Source: Xestospongia bergquistia
Lineage: Eukaryota > Porifera > Demospongiae > Haplosclerida > Petrosiidae
Direction: 5' to 3'
NCBI GenBank assembly: GCA_963965975.1
Contig: OZ014412.1
Span: 14,584,849 to 14,648,848 of the forward strand
DNA: 64,000 nucleotides
Shown: in pieces, positions 10,334 through 21,533 of the stretch
How positions within the stretch are numbered: position 1 is the stretch's first letter
Layout: the number at the start of each line of letters is the position of its first letter
Position numbers and translations under genes: made by a program
The notes under the pieces: model-generated
The model's input: only the letters and a program-made list of their open reading frames with translations
Told to the model about the DNA's origin: nothing
The model's database searches: none

Positions 10334-10944
10334 GTCTACTTTATACCGAGTTTGGCGCTCTGGTTTGCTTTGTGGAAGCGTCTTTTTTAGCTAGTCGTGC
10401 TTCAGGTAGCTGGGTTGGAAGGTAGAAATATCAAAGTAGCTGCTGTGTCTTGCTTTCAGACCATCTATGCTTGAAAACTCACCTTTGTATTATTTTGATT
10501 GTCAAGCGCGTGACTCGATCAAAGGTAAGTGTGAAGCTACAAAGTAAACATGCAACTATTCATTATTATCATTTAACAACAATCATTAAAATATAGAACA
10601 ATAGTATATAGTACACTGTTTATAATACGTGGAGCTGAGAGAGTTCATTGCTGTCACTATTGTAGCTGATACTATATTCAACAATAATCATTTATAAAAG
10701 ATAAAACATTAAAAGTACAGTTTAAGAACAACTCACCATCTTATCATTCACTCTATGAAAGAAACTCGACTTCTAAACACTTCCAACATCAAGATAGTAG
10801 GAATAAAACGCAAAACGAAGTAAAAAACGTGCTTATTACTTCAGGGCAAAATAATTTGGTAATTACGGTATACGCCCACGCAAAAACTTGGCATGTAAAG
10901 GGTTAAATATATAGCATGTGCATAGCAATTTATTCTGATGACTG

Positions 10945-11162
10945 AAATACCAATGAAATGAAACAAGGTGTTTAACAACATTAAAACAAATCTCTTATTC
11001 ATATAAGGACTCTAAAAAGGTCACTTTTCTAACAAAAATTATAACAAAATCTTAAATACCAATGAAATGAAACAAACGTGTTTAACAACATTAAAACAAA
11101 TCTCTTATTCATATAAGGACTCTAAAAAGGTCACTTTTCTAAAAAAAATTATAACTAAATCT
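10945..11162 (+). repeat. tandem duplication, 2 x 109 bp
   Basis: The unit starting AAATACCAATGAAATGAAAC occurs at 10945-11053 and again at 11054-11162 with only a few differences. High identity implies a recent event. Confidence 0.9.
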
Positions 11163-12232
11163 TATTCATTGTCATTACTTATCTTATTGAAATAATTAGT
11201 AGGTTATGAATATTGTTATAATAGAACTATTCACAAGCAACTCATAGAGCAGGTTATTTTGGAAAAAGATCATAAACTTTAAAAATAAACTTTGGCAAAG
11301 TTAAATTTGTTGGATTATTTCTTCTGCCTATTGTTATGCCATTAATTATAACATTGGAGGGAAACACTTCGGTAAATGAGGAACAAGTTACCATTTCCTG
11401 TGTGTTGTCCCAATCCCTCTAATGTTACAATTAATTGTGAATGTTAATTTTAGTGACTACTGTAATAATATGTAAGTGTTTAAAATTGTAGTATAACACA
11501 TTTACTATATTGAAATATGGGTTGTCTAAAAATATACAGGTATCATTTTTTTGCCAATCATAAAACTATTAAATTAGTAGATACAATTAATAGTAGACTT
11601 AATTAAGGTATGAACGTATGACTTCACTTTATATACTCTATTAATATAGACCATAATATGATACAACATAGTGTTGTATATAATTTTCTCTTCATGTGTT
11701 GAATTTGGGGCAAATGATGAATTAATTCCAAAAATTTTTTACACAAGTCTACTATGTAAGTGACTTTGTTGACTATACTGTTTGTGAGTATATAAAACAT
11801 AAAAATATATTGTTGTTTCTCAAATATACAATTTGGAATACAACAAACATAAGGTCACTCTATAAAAATAGATTATAGTTAGCTATGCAAACAACAAGTT
11901 GATGTAATCAATGCTTCTGATTGGTACTTCAATAATCTATGAGAGCTTTGTCAACATTCTGATAGATTGTAAATTTATGAAGATAGTGAGTGAATGAACG
12001 TGAGTGTGATATAAAATCTTGCAATGAAATTAGAAAATATTTTTTACAAATGCCAAATTAAATGCAACTTCATAAAAATTTTGTCCTTGTTTTTTATGAT
12101 AGATATGGATTGGTTTTGTCAGAATTATTCAGTAACACTGTTATTAGATCAACAAATGTTCACATCATGTCAGTAATATTAACACTTTAGTGATATCAGG
12201 AGAAGACACAAACGTGAGAGATAGTAACTTAC
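11163..12232. other. intron of the minus-strand ankyrin gene; no exon seen
   Basis: Downstream (in gene sense) of exon 12233-12331. No further ankyrin-like exon was recognised here. Confidence 0.4.
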
Positions 12233-12331
12233 GAGGTTTGGATTATGATAGTTTACATCAGCACCTTCATTAATAGTTGATTTAGCTTGTTCAATGTTTC
12301 CATCTCCAGCTGCCCTATACAGTTGTTTATT
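12233..12331 (-). CDS. ankyrin-gene exon 2 (33 codons)
   Basis: Intron end TTTATAATAG, then 99 bp open in phase 0, then a strong donor GTAAGTTAC. It encodes NKQLYRAAGDGNIEQAKSTI followed by NEGADVNYHNPNL. This is a typical first ankyrin repeat (LYRAAGDGNIEQAK helix, GADVN turn), capping rather than core in character. It joins without phase conflict to the 18-bp start exon at 12511-12528. Function: protein-interaction repeat of an otherwise unknown protein whose downstream exons include 4341-4439. Same strand and repeat style as the ankyrin/Roc-COR/death gene at 57 kb. Confidence 0.85.
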
Positions 12332-12510
12332 CTATTATAAAGACAGACATGTATCATGTATTGTAGTATAGTGAGTATATAGATCAGTTGTTATAGAAGA
12401 CCATCTTTTATAAAGATATTCTGTCTATACAATAACACTAATATATGAATTTAGTTAGTGTCACAGTGATATATAGGGATAATGACATAATAGAAACATT
12501 ATAGACTTAC

Positions 12511-12528
12511 TATTTTTCTCTTGGACAT
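12511..12528 (-). CDS. ankyrin-gene start exon (MSKRKI)
   Basis: ATG at 12528 encodes MSKRKI and is followed immediately by a good donor GTAAGTCTAT. The phase is 0, matching exon 12233-12331, so the protein would begin MSKRKINKQLYRAAGDGN. The start was chosen because it is the first ATG upstream of the exon with an in-phase donor and a short basic N-terminus, which is common before an N-terminal ankyrin array. No TATA-like element stands out in the AT-rich flank. Confidence 0.65.
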
Positions 12529-13399
12529 TTTTAAAAAGTGTAAGTTCTCAAAACACTGTCTTCATCAAGATAGAACAGGAGATAGATCACATGATCTAAA
12601 TGAATTGTAATCTAATTATAATAACTTGAGATTAGCCTACCTATAGAATGAAAGAGAATAAACTAAGGACATTTCATTAAATCTATGACAGCTACAATGT
12701 TTCTGGATTTCAACTTCCTCTCAAATTTTCCCTCACTATATGAATATTCCTTTTGGTGTCAGTGGAATGAATGAAACATTTCATAGATAGGAAGAATAAA
12801 ATTTTGTTTGAGAAATTGTTTCCATTTTTAAATTTATTGTCAGGTTAAATGACTTAGCAATATTGTTTAATACAATCTATTCTTGTTTTACAGATGTTAT
12901 GTCCACTAGCCTCCATATTTTTAGGATGTCTTGCAATATCAAAGATACAGTCAATGTTATTTTACCAGGATAACATGTTTTATAAGGTTTACAGAACAGA
13001 AAATCAGCAATTATAATATTATTGCTCCATAAAATATTACAAAGATCATGACTCATATTTCAAAAGCATGAAATGCTTATTAGATAAGGACGATAGTTAT
13101 GGAGATCCCTATTTTAAATTTACTCTTATTAATAATTATATGATTAATTGTTGTGAAGGTACACATTAAATGCAACATTACTACCACCGCAGAAACACCT
13201 GCCATATACCAAATTATCCATTGTTCTACACCCCACATATGCAAACAAGTATCCAAATCCAAGTATTAAAACTTGTATACTTTTGGACTGGCTTATTAAT
13301 TCAACTACTAGCCACACCCTCGTAATAGAGTAGAGCATGTGCGCTAGTACTTCACAACCTAGAAAAAGGGAAGGAAAGGAAATTTGGCTGTGACTGAGC
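12529..13399. other. putative 5' region of the ankyrin gene; no other gene seen
   Basis: Would contain the 5' UTR and promoter of the minus-strand ankyrin gene. No recognisable element. Stops are frequent on both strands. Confidence 0.35.
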
Positions 13400-14596
13400 G
13401 TGAAATCTATGAATACTTTCATCGTTAGGAACTTTTTGAGGCTGAAGATTAATAAAGGGAGATCTTATGTGAAAACTCCTATGTCAAAGAAAAGCATATC
13501 GCCAAAACACTTCTTTAACAAAGACAATGTGGCGCCAACTAGGACAAGGCAAACATCTACTACTCCACAGTATATGCTAGGTGATGATTTGTTTAGTTTA
13601 CACTCTATTACTACATAGGTTGTGGTAGATTCTGGAAATGATGGTGATGAAAATGGTAAAAGTCTATCTGAAGATGTTGATGAAATATTTTTCATACCTG
13701 ACCCCGAGCTAAATAAAACTACTACTGTTTTGCCACCTGTGAATTTGTGTTCCTCTTCAAGCAGTTGTGATGTCAATCTACCTAAAAGCAGTGCTGTTGT
13801 TGATCGAATGCATTTTGTTGACTCTTCCCAGGCTCAGATCTTTGACATTTGGGGTGTGGGTGCATCCCATTCACAAACAGATATAATGTTGCTTCTACAA
13901 TAATAACAAGCAATGTTGCAGCATTTGATTGACCAACAAAAGGCTTTCACCCCAAAAATGGATGAAACAGATTCAAGGCTCACCGCAGTGGAGAACCTGA
14001 CGAAGGAAGATTCACTTTCGTCAAATAGTAGCATGCCAGAGAGAGAAAAGCAAAGGATTGCTAAGGATCTTATGGTACATTTCTGTTTTATTCTTGTGCT
14101 CATTTGATTGATTTGTTTTAGAACAAGATCTCATTGTTGTATGATGCTTTACAAGAAAATAAAGAAGAAATATAGAGTTAAAATTCATAGGGTATGAATT
14201 TTCACTACTATTAATTTTCCTCCTTGAGACTATTGATTTTTAGAAATTTAAGAACAGAGGAGATATTGTTAGAAAGACTGACCTTCAGTACTGGAATGAC
14301 ATAACATTGGATCACATGTCTGAAAAAAATGATAATCACTCCAACTCTGAAGTTATTGTCATTCATAAACCTACTTGGAGATCTGAAGGTATATTTTACG
14401 ATTATGTACCTCAATTATCTTTTTTAATTGGCATTGTGTCTCGTGTAGCTTTCTGGTAGTTATTGGATGATCGTTATTTAAAGAGTGAAAGGAATAAGGC
14501 TGGTGTGTTTTTGAGGAAAACAAAAAGACTCGGGGCAAGTTCCACCTCTGCACATCTCCATAATACCCCAGAGTGGACTTTGAAAACCTATCAATG
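13400..14596 (+). pseudogene. degenerate transposon-associated protein, unknown family
   Basis: From ATG 13400 a single reading frame keeps coding character to about 14107, but with stops at 13616-13618 and 13901-13906. Pieces include RSYVKTPMSKKSISPKHFFN, a Ser/Asp-rich linker, and a helical stretch LQHLIDQQKAFTPKMDETDS. Further right, 14241-14390 encodes DIVRKTDLQYWNDITLDHMS and later VIVIHKPTWRSEG before a GTATAT donor. 14459-14596 encodes LDDRYLKSERNKAGVFLRKT, then ASSTSAHLHNTPEWTLKTYQ and a stop. The 'W-DI..DHMS ... PTWRS ... LD.RY' pattern resembles a protein I associate with repetitive elements of marine invertebrates, but I cannot name it. Multiple stops make it a pseudogene. Confidence 0.55.
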
Positions 14597-14599
14597 ACG

Positions 14600-16395
14600 T
14601 TTTTGAACTTTTTTCTTAATTTTTTTCATGTTTTGAATTCAATCAACAACACTCAGTATACAAAACAATTGTGCACATGTGGATATCACACAAGAGATCC
14701 CAACAGTATGCAATACTAGTATCCAAGATTGTCTATCAGATTGGATATTTAAGTACATATTCAACCAAGTAGCCATGTTTGGATAGCTCAAATATACATT
14801 TTTGGTCACCTATTGCATTTCCAAGTGACCAACAAGGTATCCAATGTGTATTCCACACAGTTGCTAGCTGTGTACTAATAGTGAATATTGTATGTATTAT
14901 GTTGTTTATATGTGCTATACATTAATGTATAATTGCAAACCTGAAAAGTGCATCAAGTGTAAAGTATTCTTTAACACATTACTTAGAGCCTATTTGTTTT
15001 GTAATAAAATTAGTTAAGTATTTTCATCATAACAATAGCTATTGTTACTAAACATAAACAAACTACAAAAACCATAAAGTTTTGTCACATATATAACTAT
15101 GGAGTTGTGAACATTCCTTAATAAAGATGTAATTCTGCATAATCCATTTTACAGGTATAAATGAGAGGTGTCTAGATTAAATTAGATAATGATTGACAAA
15201 CATATTTCCTTTAGCAAAAAAGATAGTAGTTGCTAATTTTTTAATAATTGCAATGACATTGTAATAAGACAATTCTAGTTCTTTAATCAAGAAAAATGTA
15301 AATATTGCAAATTTATCCTCAGATTCATCAAGATTTTTGTAATGTATTGTGTGTATTCAATTGAATAATAAAGCGTTAAAAGATTTCTATGCATTAGAAG
15401 TTAGTACCAAAGGTAAGACCTATATCCATGCAAGTCAATAGTATTACTGAAATGGAGTCTTCTTCTAGTTCACCACATTATATATTTCTTTAAGTCATTA
15501 TTTTAGAGATTCAAATCCAAAGTAAGAGAAACCCACAATGGTCCCAGAATGAGTATAAGGATATCATTATCCCCAAATTCTATATTAAAACAATGATATA
15601 ATAGCAATTATAAGACAAAAACATACAGGAACTGTCGCTTTAGTATGAGCAGTTGCAATAACATCGTATGTTCAAATAACACATGATCCATTGTATAAGG
15701 TTAATTAATACCTTACTAGCTTATTACTTGTGACAGTATTGTCCAATATTAATAGATACAACATGCATACTAACCAATGTATTGCTTCATGTAACATACC
15801 ACAGCTCTTCATTCTAGATCAATAGTTCGAATTAGAAGTATGGCTCTACATTATAATGTACCCTTTGGTGTTTGTACCATAATAATTGTGAGATCTAGGA
15901 TAAAAATATATAATTATATGTGCCATTATTCTATAAACTTTGATAATTAAATTGTTAACTGAATCAACAAGTGGCTTTAGTGCATATTATATTTGTCTTT
16001 ACTGTACCAAACCTCACAGAGAAGAATATAGTTTGATGAAAGTCTAAAGTTTATTAATATTTTTAATTAAGGTATAACAAATATAACAAACATTACCTGG
16101 TCTTTTTATCAACATTCTACAAAGTCTTTGAAGCAAAGTCATAATAACCTAAACAAAATAGTATACATTATTTTAGAGGTATATTTACACATAAAAATGC
16201 TTAACTTTTTGTTCCATGCCTGACAATTTATGATCTTCAATTGACATTGAGCAGATAACAAGCTGTAAATTATTCTCAAACAATCTCTAACACAAATTGT
16301 AAATAAGTGATGCCTATATAATGCTGTAACCGGTTGACATCACCTTACAATAGTTAACATTAAACTAAACTGTAGAACTCCTAACATAGCTTCCT
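14600..16395. other. no gene recognised
   Basis: Unusually AT-rich with stops in all frames. No splice-flanked homologous exon or inverted terminal repeat was found. Confidence 0.4.
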
Positions 16396-16740
16396 TTAAA
16401 GAAATTTCAGCATTTTTATAAAGTAAGAGATTTCATCTCCATTTTCTGCTTCATTCAATTCTTGCTCTACGTCAAGCATGGAATACGTTGTGTCAACAGA
16501 ATCCGTTTGAAAAATGAAACTGTTGTTTGAGTGGATGTTATCATATCCTTTCACTAGTAGCTGTAAGATCGATATCTGCATCACTTCTACTTGCATAGTG
16601 ACTTGATTTTTTACTGACACGTGTGACAAATCTCTCGATAGGACTATTTTTGATTCAATTGAATCTTCTATGAGTCAACCAGAGTCACCTGAATAGAAAG
16701 AATCGTCTGCCACTTCAATATAATTAATAAACTTTGCACT
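16396..16740 (-). pseudogene. possible degraded coding region, unknown
   Basis: Minus-strand frames here are biased to acidic/serine-rich peptides (VADDSFYSGDSG, stop, LIEDSIESK; then SPIERFVTRVSKKSSHYASR in another frame; then MLDVEQELNEAENGDEISYF). This looks like one decayed open frame with shifts. No homology is recognised. It lies head-to-head with the plus-strand start exon at 16797. Confidence 0.25.
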
Positions 16741-16796
16741 TAAAAGCCTATCACGTGGCATGTATATATTATTGTAAGTATAAATAACTGTGGAAA

Positions 16797-18181
16797 ATGT
16801 CGTATGTCATGGGAGAACAAAGAAGATTAGACATGGTGCAATCAACAACAAGAATACGAAAAGGATTGCTGGTAAGTTTTGTCTTTGTATGAGACTAAGC
16901 CTTTATTATAATGCACTGTAGTGATGCGTAAAATGACATCAAATTAATTCTGTGGTTGACCTTCAGCAACTCAATAAAGCTTTGTAAATATCATTTATAT
17001 TTATATTGTTTACCTGAATACCAGAAAATTTTTCTTTTTTTCTTTGAGGACAGTACGACTGTGCATTTCCTTCCACTGGGGACTGTTATAAATGGATAAG
17101 ATGTCATTTAATAGTTTTAAAGAAGTTTATGTTGGAATATATAGAGAGGTGCTGGCTTCTTGATATAGTTCTAATAATATATCTGATCAGGTCAGATTTT
17201 TGAAAAAAATAGCTTTTGCTGAATATAATTATGTGCACACACATGCATAGATAAAGTTAATTTACACTTAAAGTATGTCAAGATCAGTTAATTACTTATC
17301 TATTAACAACTGTTGTATAAACTGATGTTCAACCAATAAACCATAAGCATTTTATTTGCATAATAATTATACTCATAAAACACAAATAAATGTGTGCTAC
17401 ATCTGTAGATGTATTATGAATATGTGGAAAAGAAAAAAATACCAAGAAACTTTTTAAAAATTAGTCTAAGAAGAAGCTTGTTCTGTGTTAAAAAGGTTAA
17501 AAATGTGTTAACTACTATGTTTATATTGATACCAGTGTTGCTTTAGTTAAAAAAAGGAATTTTAGTTTAGCTTAATGTTAGTGAAGGTTATAAAATACAT
17601 TTTAGTTTAGTTTAGTTTTAGTAAGGAGTTGGCGAAACAATATTAGTTAATATTACTTTAATAGTTTGATATAGTTTTCTATTTTAGTTAATATTGATTC
17701 ACTTAATTTTGGAAGAAAAGGCAATCAAATAATGACAGGTCAAAGATACACATATTTTCTATTTTTCTAAGATGGACTTCATGTTCTAAGTTGTGATTTG
17801 TCAGTCTATTAATTTTAGTAGTAAAATAACATGATGTCAGCTTTAATTTTAGGATTATTTTGGTTTTAGACAGCTAAAAAATTTGTTTTAGTTTAGTTTT
17901 AGTTGTCTGGAAATGTTAATGTTTTAGTTGGTCATGATAAACAATTTATAGTTTAGTTTACTAATTGTTTTAGGGTTTAGTAAAGTTTTATTTTTAGTTT
18001 ACTAAAACAACACTAATTGGTACTGTTATTATCTTAGGTTTATGAAAATGCTACAGCTTCTTTGAACATTGACATGCTAAAGCTTATTAAGAGTGCTAAA
18101 AGCAGCACTGTTTCCATGACTAGTGCTGCTATCAACACATTAGGTTCACCACATGACACTGTCAATGCCAATAGCATATGA
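16797..18181 (+). CDS. two-exon reading frame, unknown protein
   Basis: Exon 1, 16797-16871: ATG followed by 25 codons (MSYVMGEQRRLDMVQSTTRI then RKGLL) and a strong donor GTAAGTTTTG. Exon 2 starts at 18038 after the acceptor TGTTATTATCTTAG in the same phase and reads VYENATASLNIDMLKLIKSA, then a Ser/Thr-rich stretch, to TGA at 18179-18181. Beyond the stop, other frames still look coding until about 18590 (YDALESDTSTVDVIDIDLPH; ASESEYFPISTSPTSHIEDI). The gene may therefore be frameshifted and originally longer. I do not recognise the family. The 1.17-kb intron contains a hAT-type MITE ending 22 bp before exon 2. Either a short real gene or a recent pseudogene. Confidence 0.45.
17533..18015. 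mobile_element. hAT-type MITE (483 bp) with 8-bp TSD
   Basis: Terminal inverted repeats CAGTGTTGCTTTAGT (left) and TAGTGTTGTTTTAGT (right, reverse complement). Flanking 8-mers are ATTGATAC (17525-17532) and ATTGGTAC (18016-18023), identical at 7 of 8 positions. The interior is full of TTTAG/TTTTAGTT runs and has no ORF. The CAGTGTTG-type end plus an 8-bp duplication fits a non-autonomous hAT. It lies in the intron of the reading frame 16797-18181. Confidence 0.8.
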
Positions 18182-18620
18182 TGCTCTTGAATCTGATACT
18201 TCCACTGTAGATGTGATTGATATTGATCTTCCACATTCATCAACAAATAATCCATCTACCAGTCTTTGCATTGATTCTCAAAGCATATATAGTTTCTGGT
18301 AATGAAGTAATGACTAATAGCACTTACTAAATGACTATTCCATTTACAAATCTAACTGAGACAGACTAAATTACCAACACTTCTCAATCCTACAATACTC
18401 CTTACTAATCAGCATCTGAGTCTGAATACTTTCCTATTAGTACATCTCCAACTAGTCATATTGAAGACATAATAGAATCAATGATTATTCTTCAGTCCTT
18501 GTACCTGAACCACTTGATCACATTTTTTTGGAAGTTAAATTGAAGCATCAAATTATGCTACTGCAAAGGTCAGTTTCTGTCCTGCCACAATATTTGTATC
18601 CATTTTGAAATATATTTCAG
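18182..18620 (+). pseudogene. decayed continuation of the 16797-18181 frame
   Basis: After the stop at 18179 the coding signal continues in alternating frames: YDALESDTSTVDVIDIDLPH, later SESEYFPISTSPTSHIEDII, then SSVLVPEPLDHIFLEVKLKH. The bias to S/T/D/E matches exon 2, suggesting one ancestral ORF broken by indels. Confidence 0.35.
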
Positions 18621-20716
18621 TCACCTGAATTAGTAAGTTTAACTGTAACCAACCTTTTATTGATTGTAATTGTACATTTTTAGGTATACAGAGTTTGGAT
18701 TGTTTAAATGCAAAAGCAGGTGCAAACAATGAAAGAGCAATCTGTACAACTTTATAAACAAAATGATAATTACAGAGATAATATCATTTCCTTCTTGCAA
18801 GTACCAAATCACACAAAGACAGTAAAATTAAAATCAAGCATTAAAATTTGTTAAAGTTGAATACACAAGTCACACTACACAACAATCATATTATTTTAAT
18901 TGTTCATCCATCCCTAGTCATATCATATCCCTAGTTTGTTTATTTATCATTATAATAATATATTATAGTGATTACCAATGGTTGCATCTTGGGATTCTCA
19001 AATACTTGAAGTATAGGTTGTGTGCTATCCCAGTCACAATCCAATCACACTTCTCCTTTTTCTAGGTTGTACTATTATGTAATGAACTGTTTGTTTATGT
19101 TTGGTCCACTTAACATAATATATATTAAGTGAGACAATATTGATGATACTCTACTTCAAACTTTAGTACAAATAAGTAAGTACAAGTTAATTGATTACAT
19201 TATAAAATGATTGTCAAATTATCGCTCCTGTGTTGTATCACATGATTTTCATAGGACTGTCATATGATATCATATGCTATAGGATCATTTTGATATTTTA
19301 AGTCTAGCATTTACTATTTGTCGTTTATGACCTTATATATTATACACGTGTAATATCTGAGATATATTATGTTGTGACTGTTACATGATAATCACTTGAT
19401 ATCATGTGATCAATAAGTGGATGATAACATTTTACATTGGAATCTTTCTTAAAGAAGTACAAGTAATAATTGTTATTTGTCATTGTTAATGAAACCAGAG
19501 CTTTTTCCACCTAGTACATAACAGAATATCTTAAGATTGCTTTGGACGACATGGTTCATATTATACTATAATGATAAGCCATTTCACATACTTTTAATGT
19601 TGTAAGACTTTTGAGAGTAAAAGTATACCTAAAAAAATTAGCATCTGCTCTACATAGCAACAAATAATAGAATTATTCTTGCTAGTATTGGACACAATTG
19701 ATTGATATCCATAACCTCATAGCTTCTATTAACTCACAAGACATAGTATTAAATGTATTTACTTACAGTAACAATAATATTTTCAAAATAGTCTTCGGAA
19801 TTTTATAATTATATATAGCTATAATTAGAACAACATCTATACTCCTAGTTACTATAGTATTGTCTTAAATATGTACAGTAAATGCAGACCTAGAATATGT
19901 ATGTAATTTGTCATCAATATATTGTATAACAAGAAGTTTCATGTGCTTGCAAATTTTCATATTATTTCAAAAGTTTCATGGAAATTTTATTCTTGTGGCT
20001 ATGTTAGTTGTAATCGTTTAAAATAGTGCTCTATCAATAATTCTAATGCACTTTACATATCAAATGAAAAGTTGCACTATCAAAAATTAACACTATCAGA
20101 TACTATATTAGTAAAACATGCTTGAATATTGGTCTTTTTGGTTTATATCTATTTTATTATATTCTACTACAATAAATAGATCATACACCACTTAATGATA
20201 AATTTAACATAATATTTATAATTCTATGTAAAAGGTCATGATGTCATTGATATGTGTATGGGGTGTTGTACAATACTGGGAGGTGGAACTAAAATATATT
20301 CATATGTTATTGTAACTCAATATATCATTATTCTAATAATATTCATATATTGTGTAGAATTTGTGGGCGGAACTGAGATAGTATTCATGCACTACTGCAA
20401 CTAACACAAGTATATTGGAATGTGACTGATGTTTGTTGAAATGAAATTTTATTTGATGATTTGGAGAATTTTTTTAAAGTTAAGATTGTCTTTCAAAAGC
20501 TCTAAATAAACATTGTAAGAATAATTTCATCTTAACTACTAAGCTTTTTAGGACCAATTAATTGACCCAATCTATCATCTAACAAAGGTTGTACTGTCCA
20601 TATTAGAATGGTCAATTGCTTTTACTGAAGCATGTGTGTAGTATTATAGTTGTTTGAGTCATATCATTTGTTTGTTGATAGTCTGTTCATGTCTTTATAT
20701 ATGTATGTATTGTACA
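18621..20716. other. no gene recognised
   Basis: AT-rich, no exon or element boundaries seen. Confidence 0.4.
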
Positions 20717-20730
20717 CTCTCTCTCTGTCC

Positions 20731-20764
<34 letters not shown>

Positions 20765-20790
20765 TTCTCTGTCCCTCTCATTCTCTCATA
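20717..20790. repeat. (CT)n microsatellite
   Basis: Interrupted CT repeat with occasional GTCC and TTT. Any open frame through it (poly-Leu/Ser) is an artefact. Confidence 0.95.
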
Positions 20791-21533
20791 GTTAAAGTCA
20801 TTATCACTAGAGGACATTACTTAAGAGCTGAACCAACAGTATTATAAGTTGTGGGTGTGTTTTACAAGCACAGCATCATACATTTTCCATAAAAGGTAGA
20901 CATTTGTTTTATAATCATCACTATATACTAGAATATTATTAACATAATTAAGATCTCTCTCTAATATAGTATTCAATGACAAACCATACTAGAATGAATC
21001 AAAGACCTCTAACTACAATGTGGTTTTATAAGTTTTAGTTGTTGCTTTTTCCAAGTATCAATCACAATAGGTTGGTATCATACTTTATGTTGATATCCAC
21101 AAAAATCCTACAGCTAGTACTGACAAGGAAGTAACACTTGATTACTCTAATGTTGAATCATTGACTATAACATTATCAACAGCAGTATGTACTTAGTTAA
21201 GCTGATGATTAACCAAATTCTTTAAATTTGTTAGTCCATTAGTCCACTACTTTAATCTTTTGTTTGCCTACTTTATTTATGACTATAGTCTATTTATTTT
21301 TGACCACTGAAGCCAAATTTGTGTATTTGTCCTTCTATTGATTATTAAATGTAATTAGTAGCTGTGGTAGAATTGTTAACAGTATTCATTACAATTACCT
21401 ACATTGTTGCCTAATGAATATTATTAAAAAATAATTAACAAGTCAAGTCATTAATTTTGATTATATATCTACATATTCATAAATATTATATTATTCTCTT
21501 CATTATCAATCCATTATAAGTGTTTTATCAACA
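20791..21533. other. no gene recognised
   Basis: AT-rich spacer left of the first large duplication copy. Confidence 0.4.

Larger units (their letters stand above)
10259..10902. mobile_element. piggyBac-type MITE (644 bp), TTAA-flanked
   Basis: Flanked by TTAA (10255-10258 and 10903-10906), the piggyBac target. Ends are CCCTTTAC at the left and GTAAAGGG at the right, with the subterminal block GTGGGCG shared in inverted orientation (AAGTGGGCGTAATT / GCGTGGGCGTATAC). Near the left end a 16-bp perfect palindrome GACGAGTATACTCGTC occurs twice (10275-10290, 10318-10333). No transposase is present. The interior is markedly more GC-rich than the surroundings and ends one block with a good donor (CAAAG/GTAAGTGT near 10523), possibly the old 5' untranslated exon of the parental transposase. 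Non-autonomous. Confidence 0.85.

Noticed and set aside
13144-14103. Minus-strand frames opposite the 13400-14596 relic
   Set aside because: The plus frame shows coherent motifs and splice sites; the minus frames do not.
20650-20847. Leu/Ser-rich small protein
   Set aside because: Translation of the (CT)n microsatellite.
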